DNA of 64,000 nt from Oceanospirillaceae bacterium (GTDB lineage Bacteria > Pseudomonadota > Gammaproteobacteria > Pseudomonadales > Balneatricaceae): the NCBI GenBank assembly GCA_013215375.1, contig JABSRB010000026.1, positions 17,523-81,522 on the forward strand, in the 5' to 3' direction. The stretch's first letter is position 1. The number at the start of each line of letters is the position of its first letter. This document shows positions 1-11,042 of the stretch, one piece after another. The notes under the pieces are model-generated. The model did no database searches and had not been told where the DNA came from. It saw only the letters and a list, made by a program, of their open reading frames with translations. The translations under genes and the position numbers were made by a program.

Positions 1-61
1 TGAAATATTGCTCAGAGAAAAAAGGACGAGTTGGGTTAAGCAATTGGTAAGTGAGCTTTAG
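1..61 (+). CDS. ccmC: CcmC C-terminal end (partial)
   Basis: Reading from base 2, 19 codons run to a TAG at 59-61 and give a basic tail ending KQLVSEL. It lies directly upstream of ccmD, where the heme-handling membrane protein CcmC is expected in System I cytochrome c maturation operons. CcmC forms holo-CcmE by passing heme to it at the periplasmic face of the membrane. Only the cytoplasmic tail is in the window, so the call rests mainly on position. Confidence 0.7.
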   Translation, partial: EILLREKRTSWVKQLVSEL

Positions 62-76
62 AGGATGAATATTTAA

Positions 77-256
77 ATGCAATTTGATTCATGGTTAGCG
101 TTTTTTAACATGGGAGGCCACGGCCTCTATGTGTGGTTGAGCTTTGGTATTGCATTATTAGTCTTAATGCTCAATATAGTCAGCCCATTGTTTCAGTTTA
201 AAAGTACAGTGCAGTCACTGGCTAAAAAATATCAGCGCGAGAGTAATAGGCAATGA
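77..256 (+). CDS. ccmD: Heme exporter protein CcmD
   Basis: A 59-residue protein. It opens with [20 protein letters not shown], which carries the family pattern of an aromatic N-terminus and a GGHG/Y element. One membrane helix follows at about residues 18-37, then a basic cytoplasmic tail ([10 protein letters not shown]). CcmD is the small subunit of the CcmABCD complex that releases holo-CcmE. Its stop overlaps the ccmE start in an ATGA junction (253-256), which implies translational coupling. Length, topology and position all fit. Confidence 0.9.
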   Translation: MQFDSWLAFFNMGGHGLYVWLSFGIALLVLMLNIVSPLFQFKSTVQSLAKKYQRESNRQ

Positions 257-738
257 CCCCTAAGAGAAAAAAACGTTTAATTCTAGTGCTTTTAGTGGTT
301 TTTGCTGGAGTGGCAGCAGTCGGTTTGCTGGTTTTTGCGCTCAATCAAAATATCAGTCTATTTTTCTCGCCGAGCCAAATCGCGGCGGGAGATGCTCCCG
401 TTAATACCCGTATTCGCGCTGGCGGAATGGTCGTCGATGGCAGTGTGAAGAGGGCACCTGACAGCTTGAAAATTGAATTTGTTATTACCGATTTTGCCGA
501 AAAAGTCACGGTAGTCTACGAGGGGATTCTCCCTGATTTATTCCGCGAGGGTCAGGGAATAGTTGCTCAAGGGGCAATGGACAAAAATGGTGTTTTTCAA
601 GCGATAGAAGTACTGGCCAAACACGACGAAAAATACATGCCACCAGAAGTCATAGATGCATTAGAAAAAGCGGGAGTTGATGCCCAGGGGAATACGCTGA
701 AAAAAGATTACAGCATTAATTCAGAGGCGAGCCAATGA
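253..738 (+). CDS. ccmE: Periplasmic heme chaperone CcmE
   Basis: 161 residues. A basic N-terminus and a single membrane anchor at about 9-30 are followed by the periplasmic OB-fold domain. The heme-binding histidine is His124 in [11 protein letters not shown], matching His130 of the E. coli protein, with the nearby Tyr in place. CcmE takes heme covalently from CcmC and hands it to the CcmF/CcmH lyase for attachment to apocytochrome c. Both ends overlap neighbours by ATGA (ccmD and ccmF), so it sits inside a tightly coupled operon. Confidence 0.96.
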   Translation: MTPKRKKRLILVLLVVFAGVAAVGLLVFALNQNISLFFSPSQIAAGDAPVNTRIRAGGMVVDGSVKRAPDSLKIEFVITDFAEKVTVVYEGILPDLFREGQGIVAQGAMDKNGVFQAIEVLAKHDEKYMPPEVIDALEKAGVDAQGNTLKKDYSINSEASQ

Positions 739-2708
739 TTCCTGAAATAGGTCAATACACGCTAATTTTAGCCTTGGTAATGGCGGGTTTTTTGGCCGTT
801 TTACCGATGTACGGTGCAACCGTTGGCAGTGTGTTTTGGATGAATTTCGCCAGGCCGCTGGCTAAGTCGTTGTTTTTGTTTTTGTTAATTAGTCTGCTTT
901 GCTTGGCCTATGCGTTTGCCACTGATGATTTTAGTGTGAAGTATGTAGCGGAAAATTCTAACACAGCCTTGCCTATCTATTTTAAGCTCAGCGCAGTCTG
1001 GGGTGGGCATGAGGGCTCATTGTTGCTGTGGGTATTTATTCTAACAGGCTGGACATTCGCGGTAGCGGTTAAATCAAAGGGACTACCATTAGATATCATT
1101 GCCCGTGTGCTTTCAGTATTGGGAATGGTTGCGGTGGGTTTTGCCTCATTCACCTTGATGACATCTAGCCCTTTCCAGCGTTTATTAATTAATACGCCCA
1201 TTGAAGGTGCCGATCTAAACCCGCTGTTACAAGATATAGGTTTGATTGTTCATCCTCCACTGCTCTATATGGGTTATGTCGGCTTCTCGGTTGCTTTTGC
1301 TTTTGCTATTGCTGCATTACTAAGCGGTAAGCTAGATGTTGCCTGGTCGCGCTGGACTAGACCTTGGACCAATATTTCCTGGGCATTTTTGACCATAGGC
1401 ATCACTTTGGGAAGCTGGTGGGCATATTATGAATTGGGTTGGGGCGGCTGGTGGTTCTGGGATCCGGTTGAAAATGCTTCCTTTATGCCCTGGCTAATGG
1501 GCACTGCACTAGTGCACTCATTGGCGGTGACTGAAAAACGCGGTCTGTTCAAAAGCTGGACATTGCTGCTGGCTATATTTACTTTCTCTCTGAGCTTACT
1601 GGGGACTTTTTTAGTGCGCTCAGGAGTGCTGACTTCTGTGCACTCTTTTGCGGCAGATCCTGAACGTGGATTTTTTATCTTAGTGCTCTTGGCAATTACC
1701 GTTGGTGGATCATTACTTCTGTATGCGATTAAAGCTTATGACATTAAAAGCGAATCAGATTTTGAACTGTGCTCACGTGAAACTTTATTGCTCATTAATA
1801 ATTTAATATTAGTCATTATTTGTTCTATGGTATTGATCGGGACGCTGTACCCGCTGGTGGTAGATGCTATGGGGGCAGGTAAAATCTCGGTGGGCCCTCC
1901 GTATTTTAATGCGCTGTTTGTGCCCTTTAGTTTGATCTTAGTCTTTTTTATGGGGATTGGCGTATTACTGCGTTGGAAAAAAAGCAGCCCGAGAGCGATC
2001 GTTAAACAATTATTGCCTTCTTTAATATTGGCGATAGTCGCAGGGGTGGCAGCTGCCTACTTGTTTAATACTGATATCGCACTTAAGTCGACTATCGCAC
2101 TGGTCATCGCTTTTTGGGCACTGTTCTCGCTCGGATTAGATATTGCGAGCAAGATTAAAAATAAAGCAAATAAGCTTTCAGGTTTAAGAAAACTCCCTAT
2201 GAGTTACTGGGCTATGCAGTTAGCGCATTTGGGGGTGTTAACCTCTTTAGTGGGTGTAGCGTTGGTGGCTACTTACGCGCAGGAGCGAGATGTGCGGATG
2301 CTGCCTGGGGATTCAGTCACCTTGGAAGAGTACCGCTTTGAGTTTCAAGGGGTGAAAGCTCATGCGGGCCCCAACTATAGTGCCGATATAGGTAGCGTTT
2401 TAGTGTATAAAAATGAGCAGTTTTTTGCCCTCATGCACCCTGAAAAACGCTTTTATCCCGCGCGTGGTAGCGTGATGACCGAAGCCGATATTGATGCAGG
2501 GTTTTTTGCTGATATTTTTGTTGCCCTAGGTGAACCCCTTGAAGATGGTGCCTGGGCGGTGAGATTACAGTATAAGCCGTTTATCCGCTGGATTTGGTTT
2601 GGTGGGGTATTAATGATGTTGGCAGGATTTTTAAGTGCCTTTGATAAGCGTTATGCGCGTAAGAAGAAAACCGCTTCAACCGAACCAAGAAAACTGAGCC
2701 CTGCTTAA
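735..2708 (+). CDS. ccmF: Cytochrome c heme lyase subunit CcmF
   Basis: 657 residues, the normal CcmF length. It is a polytopic inner-membrane protein with many hydrophobic segments. The tryptophan-rich WWD signature is clear at about residue 235 ([20 protein letters not shown]). Conserved histidines flank it, as in [18 protein letters not shown] and VHSFA. CcmF receives heme from holo-CcmE and, with CcmH, ligates it to CXXCH motifs in the periplasm. The start codon overlaps the ccmE stop; ccmG follows after a short gap. Nothing unusual. Confidence 0.97.
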   Translation: MIPEIGQYTLILALVMAGFLAVLPMYGATVGSVFWMNFARPLAKSLFLFLLISLLCLAYAFATDDFSVKYVAENSNTALPIYFKLSAVWGGHEGSLLLWVFILTGWTFAVAVKSKGLPLDIIARVLSVLGMVAVGFASFTLMTSSPFQRLLINTPIEGADLNPLLQDIGLIVHPPLLYMGYVGFSVAFAFAIAALLSGKLDVAWSRWTRPWTNISWAFLTIGITLGSWWAYYELGWGGWWFWDPVENASFMPWLMGTALVHSLAVTEKRGLFKSWTLLLAIFTFSLSLLGTFLVRSGVLTSVHSFAADPERGFFILVLLAITVGGSLLLYAIKAYDIKSESDFELCSRETLLLINNLILVIICSMVLIGTLYPLVVDAMGAGKISVGPPYFNALFVPFSLILVFFMGIGVLLRWKKSSPRAIVKQLLPSLILAIVAGVAAAYLFNTDIALKSTIALVIAFWALFSLGLDIASKIKNKANKLSGLRKLPMSYWAMQLAHLGVLTSLVGVALVATYAQERDVRMLPGDSVTLEEYRFEFQGVKAHAGPNYSADIGSVLVYKNEQFFALMHPEKRFYPARGSVMTEADIDAGFFADIFVALGEPLEDGAWAVRLQYKPFIRWIWFGGVLMMLAGFLSAFDKRYARKKKTASTEPRKLSPA

Positions 2709-2752
2709 AATTATTGTCAAAAGTAATGAAACCCGTTAAGGATTATTTAAAT

Positions 2753-3292
2753 ATGCGTCGTACACTTTTGTTTATCCCGTTTGTCGTGTGCATTGTACTA
2801 GGTGTTCTGTTTTATAAAGGATTATCACTTGACCCTAGCGTACTGCCTTCGACTAAAATAGGTAAAGCTTTTCCTGACTTTAGTTTGGTCAGCGTTGCCA
2901 GTGAAGATAAAATATACACACAACTAGATATGCGCGGGGCCGTGAGATTGGTCAATGTGTGGGCAACTTGGTGTCCTACTTGTAAACAGGAGCACAGCTA
3001 TTTAAACAAGTTAGCAAAAACCGAAGGGGTCGAAATTATAGGTATTAACTACAAGGATGAAAAAAATAAAGCGCAACAGTGGCTAAAGCGTTTTCAAGAT
3101 CCTTATATCTTTAATATATATGATGAAAAAGGCGGTTTAGGCTTAGACCTCGGTGTTTATGGCGCGCCAGAAACCTATATAGTTGATCGCCAAGGGGTGA
3201 TTCAGTATCGGCACGTAGGTGAAGTTAATGCCCGGGTGTGGGTGGATTTAAAAGTAAAAATGCAAGCGCTGGGCTGGGCGAGCAATGAATAA
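2753..3292 (+). CDS. ccmG: Thiol:disulfide interchange protein CcmG (DsbE)
   Basis: A membrane-anchored periplasmic thioredoxin that keeps apocytochrome c cysteines reduced. The active site is WCPTC within NVWATWCPTCKQEH, followed by the CcmG-specific GINYKDE and the cis-proline segment GVYGAPETY. I prefer the ATG at 2753 (179 residues, starting MRRTLLFIPF) because it aligns with the E. coli start and has TAAGGA about 10 nt upstream. The frame stays open upstream to an ATG at 2726 and a TTG at 2714. The last 8 nt overlap ccmH. Confidence 0.95.
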   Translation: MRRTLLFIPFVVCIVLGVLFYKGLSLDPSVLPSTKIGKAFPDFSLVSVASEDKIYTQLDMRGAVRLVNVWATWCPTCKQEHSYLNKLAKTEGVEIIGINYKDEKNKAQQWLKRFQDPYIFNIYDEKGGLGLDLGVYGAPETYIVDRQGVIQYRHVGEVNARVWVDLKVKMQALGWASNE

Positions 3293-3770
3293 AAGATGGC
3301 TATTGCTAACGCTTTTATTGATGGCGACTAACGTCTTTTCGGCAATCGATACCTTTGAATTCTCCAATGATGAGCAGCGCCAGCGATTTCAGTTATTGAG
3401 TGATGAGCTACGCTGCCCTAAATGTCAAAATCAAAATTTATCAGGCTCTAATTCAGGCATTGCGTTAGATTTGCGTAAAGAGTTACATCGTATGGTGTTA
3501 ACTGGGCAAAGTACTAAGCAGATAAAAGGATTTATGGTGGAGCGTTACGGCGAATTTGTACTCTATAAGCCTTCAGTTAACTCTTTGACTTATGTGTTGT
3601 GGTACGGGCCTTTTGTCTTGTTAATAATGGGATTTGTTGTAGTGTTTCTAATTGGCCGCAGCAAAAAATCAACAGTGGCAGCAATAGACCCCAATTACGA
3701 TGTAGGGTCAGTTAGTAGTAAAGAACATCAACAGCAACTTAAGGCTTTATTGGATAAGAAACATGATTGA
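3285..3770 (+). CDS. ccmH: Cytochrome c maturation protein CcmH (CycL type)
   Basis: 161 residues. A cleavable signal peptide (MNKRWLLLTLLLMATNVFSA) is followed by the redox motif LRCPKCQNQNLSGSNS, the family RCxxCQ signature, and a C-terminal membrane anchor at about 108-128. CcmH forms mixed disulfides with apocytochrome c during heme ligation. This is the short form: the TPR half that is fused in E. coli CcmH is a separate gene (ccmI) here, as in pseudomonads. It overlaps both ccmG and ccmI by 8 nt. Confidence 0.95.
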   Translation: MNKRWLLLTLLLMATNVFSAIDTFEFSNDEQRQRFQLLSDELRCPKCQNQNLSGSNSGIALDLRKELHRMVLTGQSTKQIKGFMVERYGEFVLYKPSVNSLTYVLWYGPFVLLIMGFVVVFLIGRSKKSTVAAIDPNYDVGSVSSKEHQQQLKALLDKKHD

Positions 3771-5034
3771 ACTATGGTTAGTGATTATCCTATTAACCTT
3801 GCTTGCCATTGCAATCATTTGCTGGCCTTTGATTAAGCTACTACGCGTGGCCCCTGAGGGAGCTATACCAGTAGAACAAACTGCAGCGTTAGACAGGCAG
3901 CAACAAAATATTCAAATGTTTGAGCAGCGCCTCACAGAGCTACAACTTGAACATCAGCAAGGTGTATTAGCGACCCAAGATTTGGCGGCGCTTACCTTAG
4001 AGCTAGAGAAAAACTTGTTGTCAGATGCATCACAAAAAACGGTTAGTCCGGTCGCTGCCACTAAAATAAGCCGTCGCCAATTGATGGTATTACTGGTTTT
4101 GTGTGTGTTGCTGCCTACTTTATCATTAGGCTTTTACGCTAAATATGGTAGTGCTGAGCAAGTAATGTGGAGCATCAAGAAAGCTGAATCACAACAATTT
4201 GCTGAAGGCGTGAAACCGACACCTGCCCAGGCAATTGGCTTACTCGAAGAAGAGTTAGCGCGCAATCCCGATAATGCAGAGGGTTGGTATATGCTCGCAG
4301 GTGCATACATGGGTACTAATCAATTTAAAAAGGGCGCTACCAGTTTTGAAAAAGTACTGGGATATTTACCAGAGAGCTCCCCGCAATATGCCAGCGTGAT
4401 TGGCCAGTACGCTCAAGCATTGTTTTTTCAAGATAATAAAGTGAATGCTAAGGTTGAAAGGCAAATTCAGCGAGCGCTGGCAATTGATGCCAATGAAGTT
4501 GTTTCATTAGGTTTATTAGGGATAGCAGCGTTTGAGGGGAGCGAATACCAAGCGGCGATTAATTTTTGGAATCAGTCTTTATTAAATGCAGAACCTAATG
4601 CGGCAGAGTCTTTACGTGCCGGTATTGTAAAAGCTGAGCAGCGCATGACGGAGCTTGGCTTGACAGTAAAAAAAGAGCTCGAAAGTAAACTAATGGTGGT
4701 GGTTGATGTCGAGGTTACTGAAGAAATAAAAAATCAGCTTGATGGCAATACTTCTATATTTGTCTTTGCCAGGCCTGAAGGCGGGAGAATACCTTTAGCA
4801 GCAATGAAAATTAAGCTCTCTGAGTTGCCAAAACGCGTCATTTTAGATGATAGTATGGCAATGATGCCAACTGCTAAGATTTCTTTGCAGAAAAAGGTTG
4901 AAGTTAGTGCTAGAATCTCGATAAGTGGCCAGCCGCTAGCACAAAAAGGAGATTTTCAGTCAGAAGTTCTCCTCATTAAAGTTGCTACAGAGCAGAGTCC
5001 AATTAAGTTATTAATAAATAAAGCAGTTCAATAG
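3763..5034 (+). CDS. ccmI: Apocytochrome c chaperone CcmI (CycH)
   Basis: 423 residues. An N-terminal membrane helix (about 3-25) and a Gln/Glu-rich coiled-coil stretch (about 42-85) are followed by a second helix near 110-125. Tetratricopeptide repeats then begin at LARNPDNAEGWYMLAGAYMG and continue at AIDANEVVSLGLLGIAAFEG. The C-terminal about 110 residues form the beta-rich domain usual for CycH. CcmI binds the C-terminus of apocytochrome c and presents it to CcmFH. It overlaps ccmH by 8 nt and is the last gene of this ccm operon. Confidence 0.93.
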   Translation: MIELWLVIILLTLLAIAIICWPLIKLLRVAPEGAIPVEQTAALDRQQQNIQMFEQRLTELQLEHQQGVLATQDLAALTLELEKNLLSDASQKTVSPVAATKISRRQLMVLLVLCVLLPTLSLGFYAKYGSAEQVMWSIKKAESQQFAEGVKPTPAQAIGLLEEELARNPDNAEGWYMLAGAYMGTNQFKKGATSFEKVLGYLPESSPQYASVIGQYAQALFFQDNKVNAKVERQIQRALAIDANEVVSLGLLGIAAFEGSEYQAAINFWNQSLLNAEPNAAESLRAGIVKAEQRMTELGLTVKKELESKLMVVVDVEVTEEIKNQLDGNTSIFVFARPEGGRIPLAAMKIKLSELPKRVILDDSMAMMPTAKISLQKKVEVSARISISGQPLAQKGDFQSEVLLIKVATEQSPIKLLINKAVQ

Positions 5035-5090
5035 TGTAGTCTTTATTTGTATTCATATTCATTTGTATTGTTAGTCGGTGTTTTTAATCT

Positions 5091-7703
5091 ATGGAAGTAG
5101 GCTTGCGAGAGTGGTTAATTGTAGGGGCGATAATAGTCATTGTATTGATTGTTGTCGATGGCTGGCGTCGAATGAGAGCGCAGAGCAATACCTTAAAAAT
5201 TGATATAGACGATAAGCTCTCTGAGTTGGGTAATGAGACTTATAATCCTGAATTGCCACTTGGCAGCGCCCGTGTTTTTAAACCAAAAGACAATAAATCC
5301 TCACCTGCGTCCTCCGCGAGAATTGTAACTAAAGAAGTAGAGCCAGCCATAGTAACTGAAGTGACAGAACCTGTAATAACAGATTCCACACAAGTTCCCA
5401 AAGCTCCTATTAACGAATTATTAGATGATTCTGAATTTTCCACACCTAGTGCTAATGAATTAGTGTCCCCCAAAGCACGTATTGAACCAGTGTTTGTAGA
5501 AGATCCAGCTCCCTCTGATATCCCTGTAGATTTAGATGTTAAAGAAGAAAATTCTGTACAAAACCAGGAGCCAATAAGCGAAGCATCTTTAAACCAAATA
5601 ACTGTTGATATCGATTTAGTTGAGGAAGATATAACACCGAATGATGTGCCTGAAACTCCTCATATTGAAGTTTCTGCTAATGATGAACCGCTTGAGTTGT
5701 TAAATGATTCTAGCCTTAGATCAGCTACGTTTGAAGTGCCTGATATTCTCAAGCAACAAACTCCTCATGTGCATAGTGATATTGAGCAAGCGCAAGTAAC
5801 TGCGCTTGGTGATACCAGTGAAACAATATCTACAGCAAGTTCAGAGGTTGACGATGTCATCAAAGAAGATCGAGCTGCTTCTGAAATCGACCATGGCTTC
5901 GTGTCTAAAACAGACAAAGAAAATACCGAAGAAATAGTGGCAAACCTGCTGCATACATTATCGAAATCTAAAAAATCGGGCACTGAGCAGGTAGTAGTTA
6001 CACCTAGTCTTTCTGCCGCTGAAGATGAGAATCTTCAAAAAAATTCTGAGAGCTCCGCTGAGGAATTACTTAGTGTTGAAACTTCATTCGTGGCAAGAGA
6101 GAATATCTTCACTACTGATAAATTTGAGTTGCTACTTGCTGAGCAATCATTTGAAACATCCGAGTCAGATCCTGAGTCTGAGCTAGAAACAGAAGAGGCA
6201 GAGGTACAATCAGAGCTAGCAGAAGATTTCCCTGATGAGAACGAAGACAACTCTGAGTCGATTAAACTGCAGGAAATAGAGGCGTTAAAAGCAAGGTTAA
6301 AAGAACTGTCAGTTGATGAGATTGAAAATCTAGTCAGCGACAGTGAGAGTAATGATGAGTCAGAAGAAATGCACGAAATCATTAACCCTCAAGTGACAAC
6401 GGTTATTGATGATGACGTTGATTTGGAAAACTTAGACATTGAAATGAGTCATTTTCCTATGCAAATTGACTTTATAGATCCTCAGTCGGTATCTGAGGAT
6501 GTCAGTAATGTAGCAGCGCATGCGGAAGAATCGGGTGGGCAAGATGTTCTTGATCAAGAAATAGCTGATGAAGAAACAGATGAACCGCAAGTTGTAGAGT
6601 TGAAAAAACCAGAGCAGACAGAAGAGACTGACATTGATCTTGGGCCTGCTTCTAAAGAGCCATTGCATAGTCCAGACATAGAAGATACAGCAGATCCGTT
6701 GATGGATGGTTATTCTGATCAGGGTAGCTCACAAGAGCTGGTTGCACAGTTTGAACAGGACTTAGCGGCAGATCAGCAGGCGGTTTCCAATGAATTGGAT
6801 ATGCCGATTACTGAAATTCTGAAAAAACAGCAAAGTAATAAATCGTCTGTGGTTGCTGTGGAGAAAAGCCCAGAAGAAAATAATGCTAGAGAAGTGTTGG
6901 AAGACTCCTTACTCGATGATCCATTATTGGCTATTAATCAATTGTCCGACAGCTTGCTTTCAGGGGCAGATTTTGATGAAAATGAAATGCTCGAAGCGCG
7001 AGATGAGAAACTGCAAGATGATGTCTTAGCGAGTGATAAACTGGGGTTTACCGCTTTTGAGCAAGATCTCAATACTGATCCGTTGATGAGTAATTATAAA
7101 GAAGTGACAGCAGCTTCGGATACAGTGAAACAAGAAAAGATAAAACGTGAGCTTAACCAGCTGCAACAAAAAAGCTTTTTTGATGAGCCCGAGAATGGCT
7201 CGGCTACAGAAGAGCCAGAAATTGAAGTCGCTCAGAAGAAGCCCAGAAAAGTGATCACTAATGTTGATGATCCTAATGCAGTGTTGATTGTTACTGTAGT
7301 AGCTAAAGATCAATACTTAAATGGATCTGCTCTGAAACGTGTAGTGCAAGCTTGTGGCATGGAATTTGGCGATATGGATGTATTCCATCGCTTTGAAGAT
7401 GGCGCTGATCAAGGTGCTGTGCAATTTAGCATGGCTAATGCGATCAATCCTGGTACTTTTGATATTGATACTATGGATGAAACCTCTACCCCTGGTGTAT
7501 CATTTTTTATGTCGATGGATGAGCCACTCGATCCAAAGAAAGCATTAGAGTGCATGCTAGCCACTGCTGAGACGGTCGCTTTGCACTTGCACGGTGATTT
7601 GTTAGATGATGATCGTTCAGTATTAAGACCTCAGACCAAAGAGCATTACAAAGAGCGAATTCGTATTCACGAAATGAACAAATTAACCCGTCGCGCGCAA
7701 TAA
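5091..7703 (+). CDS. zipA: Cell division protein ZipA with an extended acidic linker
   Basis: ZipA tethers FtsZ to the inner membrane at the septum. The N-terminal anchor (MEVGLREWLIVGAIIVIVLI) and following basic WRRMR are typical, and the C-terminal FtsZ-binding domain occupies about residues 725-860 (VLIVTVVAKDQYLNGSALKR onward). The protein is 870 residues against about 300-350 for most relatives. The extra length is a linker of roughly 690 residues rich in Glu, Asp, Ser, Thr and Val, with no recognisable domain. No strong ribosome-binding site precedes the ATG. The gene directly precedes ligA, a common gammaproteobacterial order. Several antisense open frames here are artefacts of the acidic codon bias. 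Confidence 0.92.
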   Translation: MEVGLREWLIVGAIIVIVLIVVDGWRRMRAQSNTLKIDIDDKLSELGNETYNPELPLGSARVFKPKDNKSSPASSARIVTKEVEPAIVTEVTEPVITDSTQVPKAPINELLDDSEFSTPSANELVSPKARIEPVFVEDPAPSDIPVDLDVKEENSVQNQEPISEASLNQITVDIDLVEEDITPNDVPETPHIEVSANDEPLELLNDSSLRSATFEVPDILKQQTPHVHSDIEQAQVTALGDTSETISTASSEVDDVIKEDRAASEIDHGFVSKTDKENTEEIVANLLHTLSKSKKSGTEQVVVTPSLSAAEDENLQKNSESSAEELLSVETSFVARENIFTTDKFELLLAEQSFETSESDPESELETEEAEVQSELAEDFPDENEDNSESIKLQEIEALKARLKELSVDEIENLVSDSESNDESEEMHEIINPQVTTVIDDDVDLENLDIEMSHFPMQIDFIDPQSVSEDVSNVAAHAEESGGQDVLDQEIADEETDEPQVVELKKPEQTEETDIDLGPASKEPLHSPDIEDTADPLMDGYSDQGSSQELVAQFEQDLAADQQAVSNELDMPITEILKKQQSNKSSVVAVEKSPEENNAREVLEDSLLDDPLLAINQLSDSLLSGADFDENEMLEARDEKLQDDVLASDKLGFTAFEQDLNTDPLMSNYKEVTAASDTVKQEKIKRELNQLQQKSFFDEPENGSATEEPEIEVAQKKPRKVITNVDDPNAVLIVTVVAKDQYLNGSALKRVVQACGMEFGDMDVFHRFEDGADQGAVQFSMANAINPGTFDIDTMDETSTPGVSFFMSMDEPLDPKKALECMLATAETVALHLHGDLLDDDRSVLRPQTKEHYKERIRIHEMNKLTRRAQ

Positions 7704-7707
7704 ATAG

Positions 7708-9849
<2,142 letters not shown>

Positions 9850-9850
9850 A

Positions 9851-10066
9851 ATGATTATACCTTTCAATTCCATTCCAGTAGATACACTGCAAAATTTAAT
9901 TGAAGAGTTTGTTACCCGCGAGGGGACAGACTACGGCGATTATCAGCAAACCTTAGAGGATAAGGTGAATTCAGTTCGCCAGAGATTAAGTAGCGGCGAG
10001 GTAGTAATTCTCTTTATAGAAAGTACCCAGAGCGTCAATATAGTAGATCGACAAAGTTTGAATTAA
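9851..10066 (+). CDS. yheU: YheU family protein (UPF0270)
   Basis: A 71-residue protein starting 1 nt after the ligA stop. It matches the YheU/UPF0270 family along its length: MIIPFNSIPVDTLQNLIEEF, then TREGTDYGDYQQTLEDKV, then a C-terminal VNIVDR segment. The family is widespread in gammaproteobacteria. Its function is not established; a small structure-solved fold with no assigned activity is all I can recall. It is probably cotranscribed with ligA. A MITE-like element follows 21 bases after its stop. Confidence 0.9.
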   Translation: MIIPFNSIPVDTLQNLIEEFVTREGTDYGDYQQTLEDKVNSVRQRLSSGEVVILFIESTQSVNIVDRQSLN

Positions 10067-10087
10067 GCTAGCCGCTTTGATGTTTAT

Positions 10088-10283
10088 GAGACCTCTGCAT
10101 AACGTAGCGAATGAGGATAAGACTAGGCAAAAATTGGCGAAATAGCGGAGTTAGTATGCCCCGTTTGTTGGGTGCTACTGGTGTAAATGAGCATAAGAGA
10201 TGAGTTAGGCTGCGCCTAATTCATCTTTAGTGAGTCGATTTTTTACGACGTATTATTGAGTGCAGTAGTTATGCTGAGGTCTC
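10088..10283. mobile_element. 196-bp MITE-like element with terminal inverted repeats
   Basis: The element begins GAGACCTCTGCATAAC and ends with the reverse complement of GAGACCTCAGCATAAC, so the 16-bp termini differ at one position. It has no coding capacity. Inside lies a 13-bp-stem hairpin with a TGC loop and one G-T pair (10198-10226). The termini resemble those of IS5-type elements and the short non-autonomous repeats that go with them. I find no convincing target-site duplication. It ends 3 bases before the stop codon of the convergent CBS-domain gene. Confidence 0.75.
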
Positions 10284-10286
10284 AGG

Positions 10287-10928
10287 CTATGCCCAGCGCT
10301 CAATATGCGCACCACTGATAATTAAACGTAATAAATCAGAGCGACAGACAATACCCACCAATTTCTCATTGTGATCAAAAATAGGAATCGCATTGATTTC
10401 AAAGTCGAGGAAGCAGGCGGCGATTTGCGTGACTTCTGTGTAGGGAGAGCCGGCTATTAACTTTTGGCTGTAATAATTGGTAATACTTAAGGTAGAGTCT
10501 TTGCCTAGCGCTATGATATTTCTAGCACTTAGAATACCTACAGGTTTTCCCTGGGGATCAACTATCATTAAATGACTTATTTTTAATTCTTGCATCCGCT
10601 CCCAAGCACTGTGCACGATAGTGCCCTCAACGATGCTGTGCACTGGGTGACTCATTATTTGCTGGGCAAGAAGTCCCGCCTTTTTTGGCTCGGCAGCAGC
10701 GCTGGGCTTTAGCTCATCATAAGTGCCAGGGGTTCTCTCGTCCCTAGGGGAACCGCTATGTTGCATAATGCGCGCGAACTCATTGTTACTAGATTGTAAG
10801 TCTTTGTGGTTGTGAGTTCCGCTGTGCGTCGCTTCACTGGCGCTGGTTTGATCCACGCCTTTATCGGGGAAAATACTACGCAGAGGTGTTTTAACTCTGC
10901 GGCCTTGATCAATTATTGCGAAAGACAT
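10287..10928 (-). CDS. CBS domain-pair protein
   Basis: 213 residues. The first about 85 are low-complexity and polar and look disordered. Two CBS motifs follow at about 90-145 (IMSHPVHSIVEGTIVHSAWE ... VGILSARNII) and 150-207 (PYTEVTQIAACFLDFEINAI ... VGIVCRSDLLRL). Tandem CBS motifs form a Bateman module that usually binds adenine nucleotides. No catalytic domain is attached, so a stand-alone energy- or nucleotide-sensing regulator is the most that can be said. It lies downstream of mnmC, behind a terminator. Confidence 0.85.
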   Translation of the reverse strand: MSFAIIDQGRRVKTPLRSIFPDKGVDQTSASEATHSGTHNHKDLQSSNNEFARIMQHSGSPRDERTPGTYDELKPSAAAEPKKAGLLAQQIMSHPVHSIVEGTIVHSAWERMQELKISHLMIVDPQGKPVGILSARNIIALGKDSTLSITNYYSQKLIAGSPYTEVTQIAACFLDFEINAIPIFDHNEKLVGIVCRSDLLRLIISGAHIERWA

Positions 10929-10990
10929 TAAGACCTCCGGATATCGCTAACCAGCAGACATATCAATATTCTACTTAGCAGTTGGACAGT

Positions 10991-11042
10991 AAAAAAGAGT
11001 TTAGGTTGTGTTTTTGAAATTCAAAAACAACCTTTATACTCT
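10991..11042 (-). terminator. Rho-independent terminator after mnmC
   Basis: Immediately after the mnmC stop the minus strand forms a long hairpin with one bulge: AGGTTGTTTTTGAA pairs with its complement across a short loop, extended by an outer GAGT/ACTC stem. The hairpin is followed by CTTTTTT. This separates mnmC from the CBS gene. Confidence 0.8.

Noticed and set aside
5240..7313. Several antisense open frames opposite zipA (including 6035-6382)
   Set aside because: They are Ser-rich mirror translations of the acidic zipA linker, with no ribosome-binding sites or family resemblance.
10198..10226. Stand-alone terminator after yheU
   Set aside because: The hairpin has no clear T-tract and lies inside the inverted-repeat element, so it is described there.
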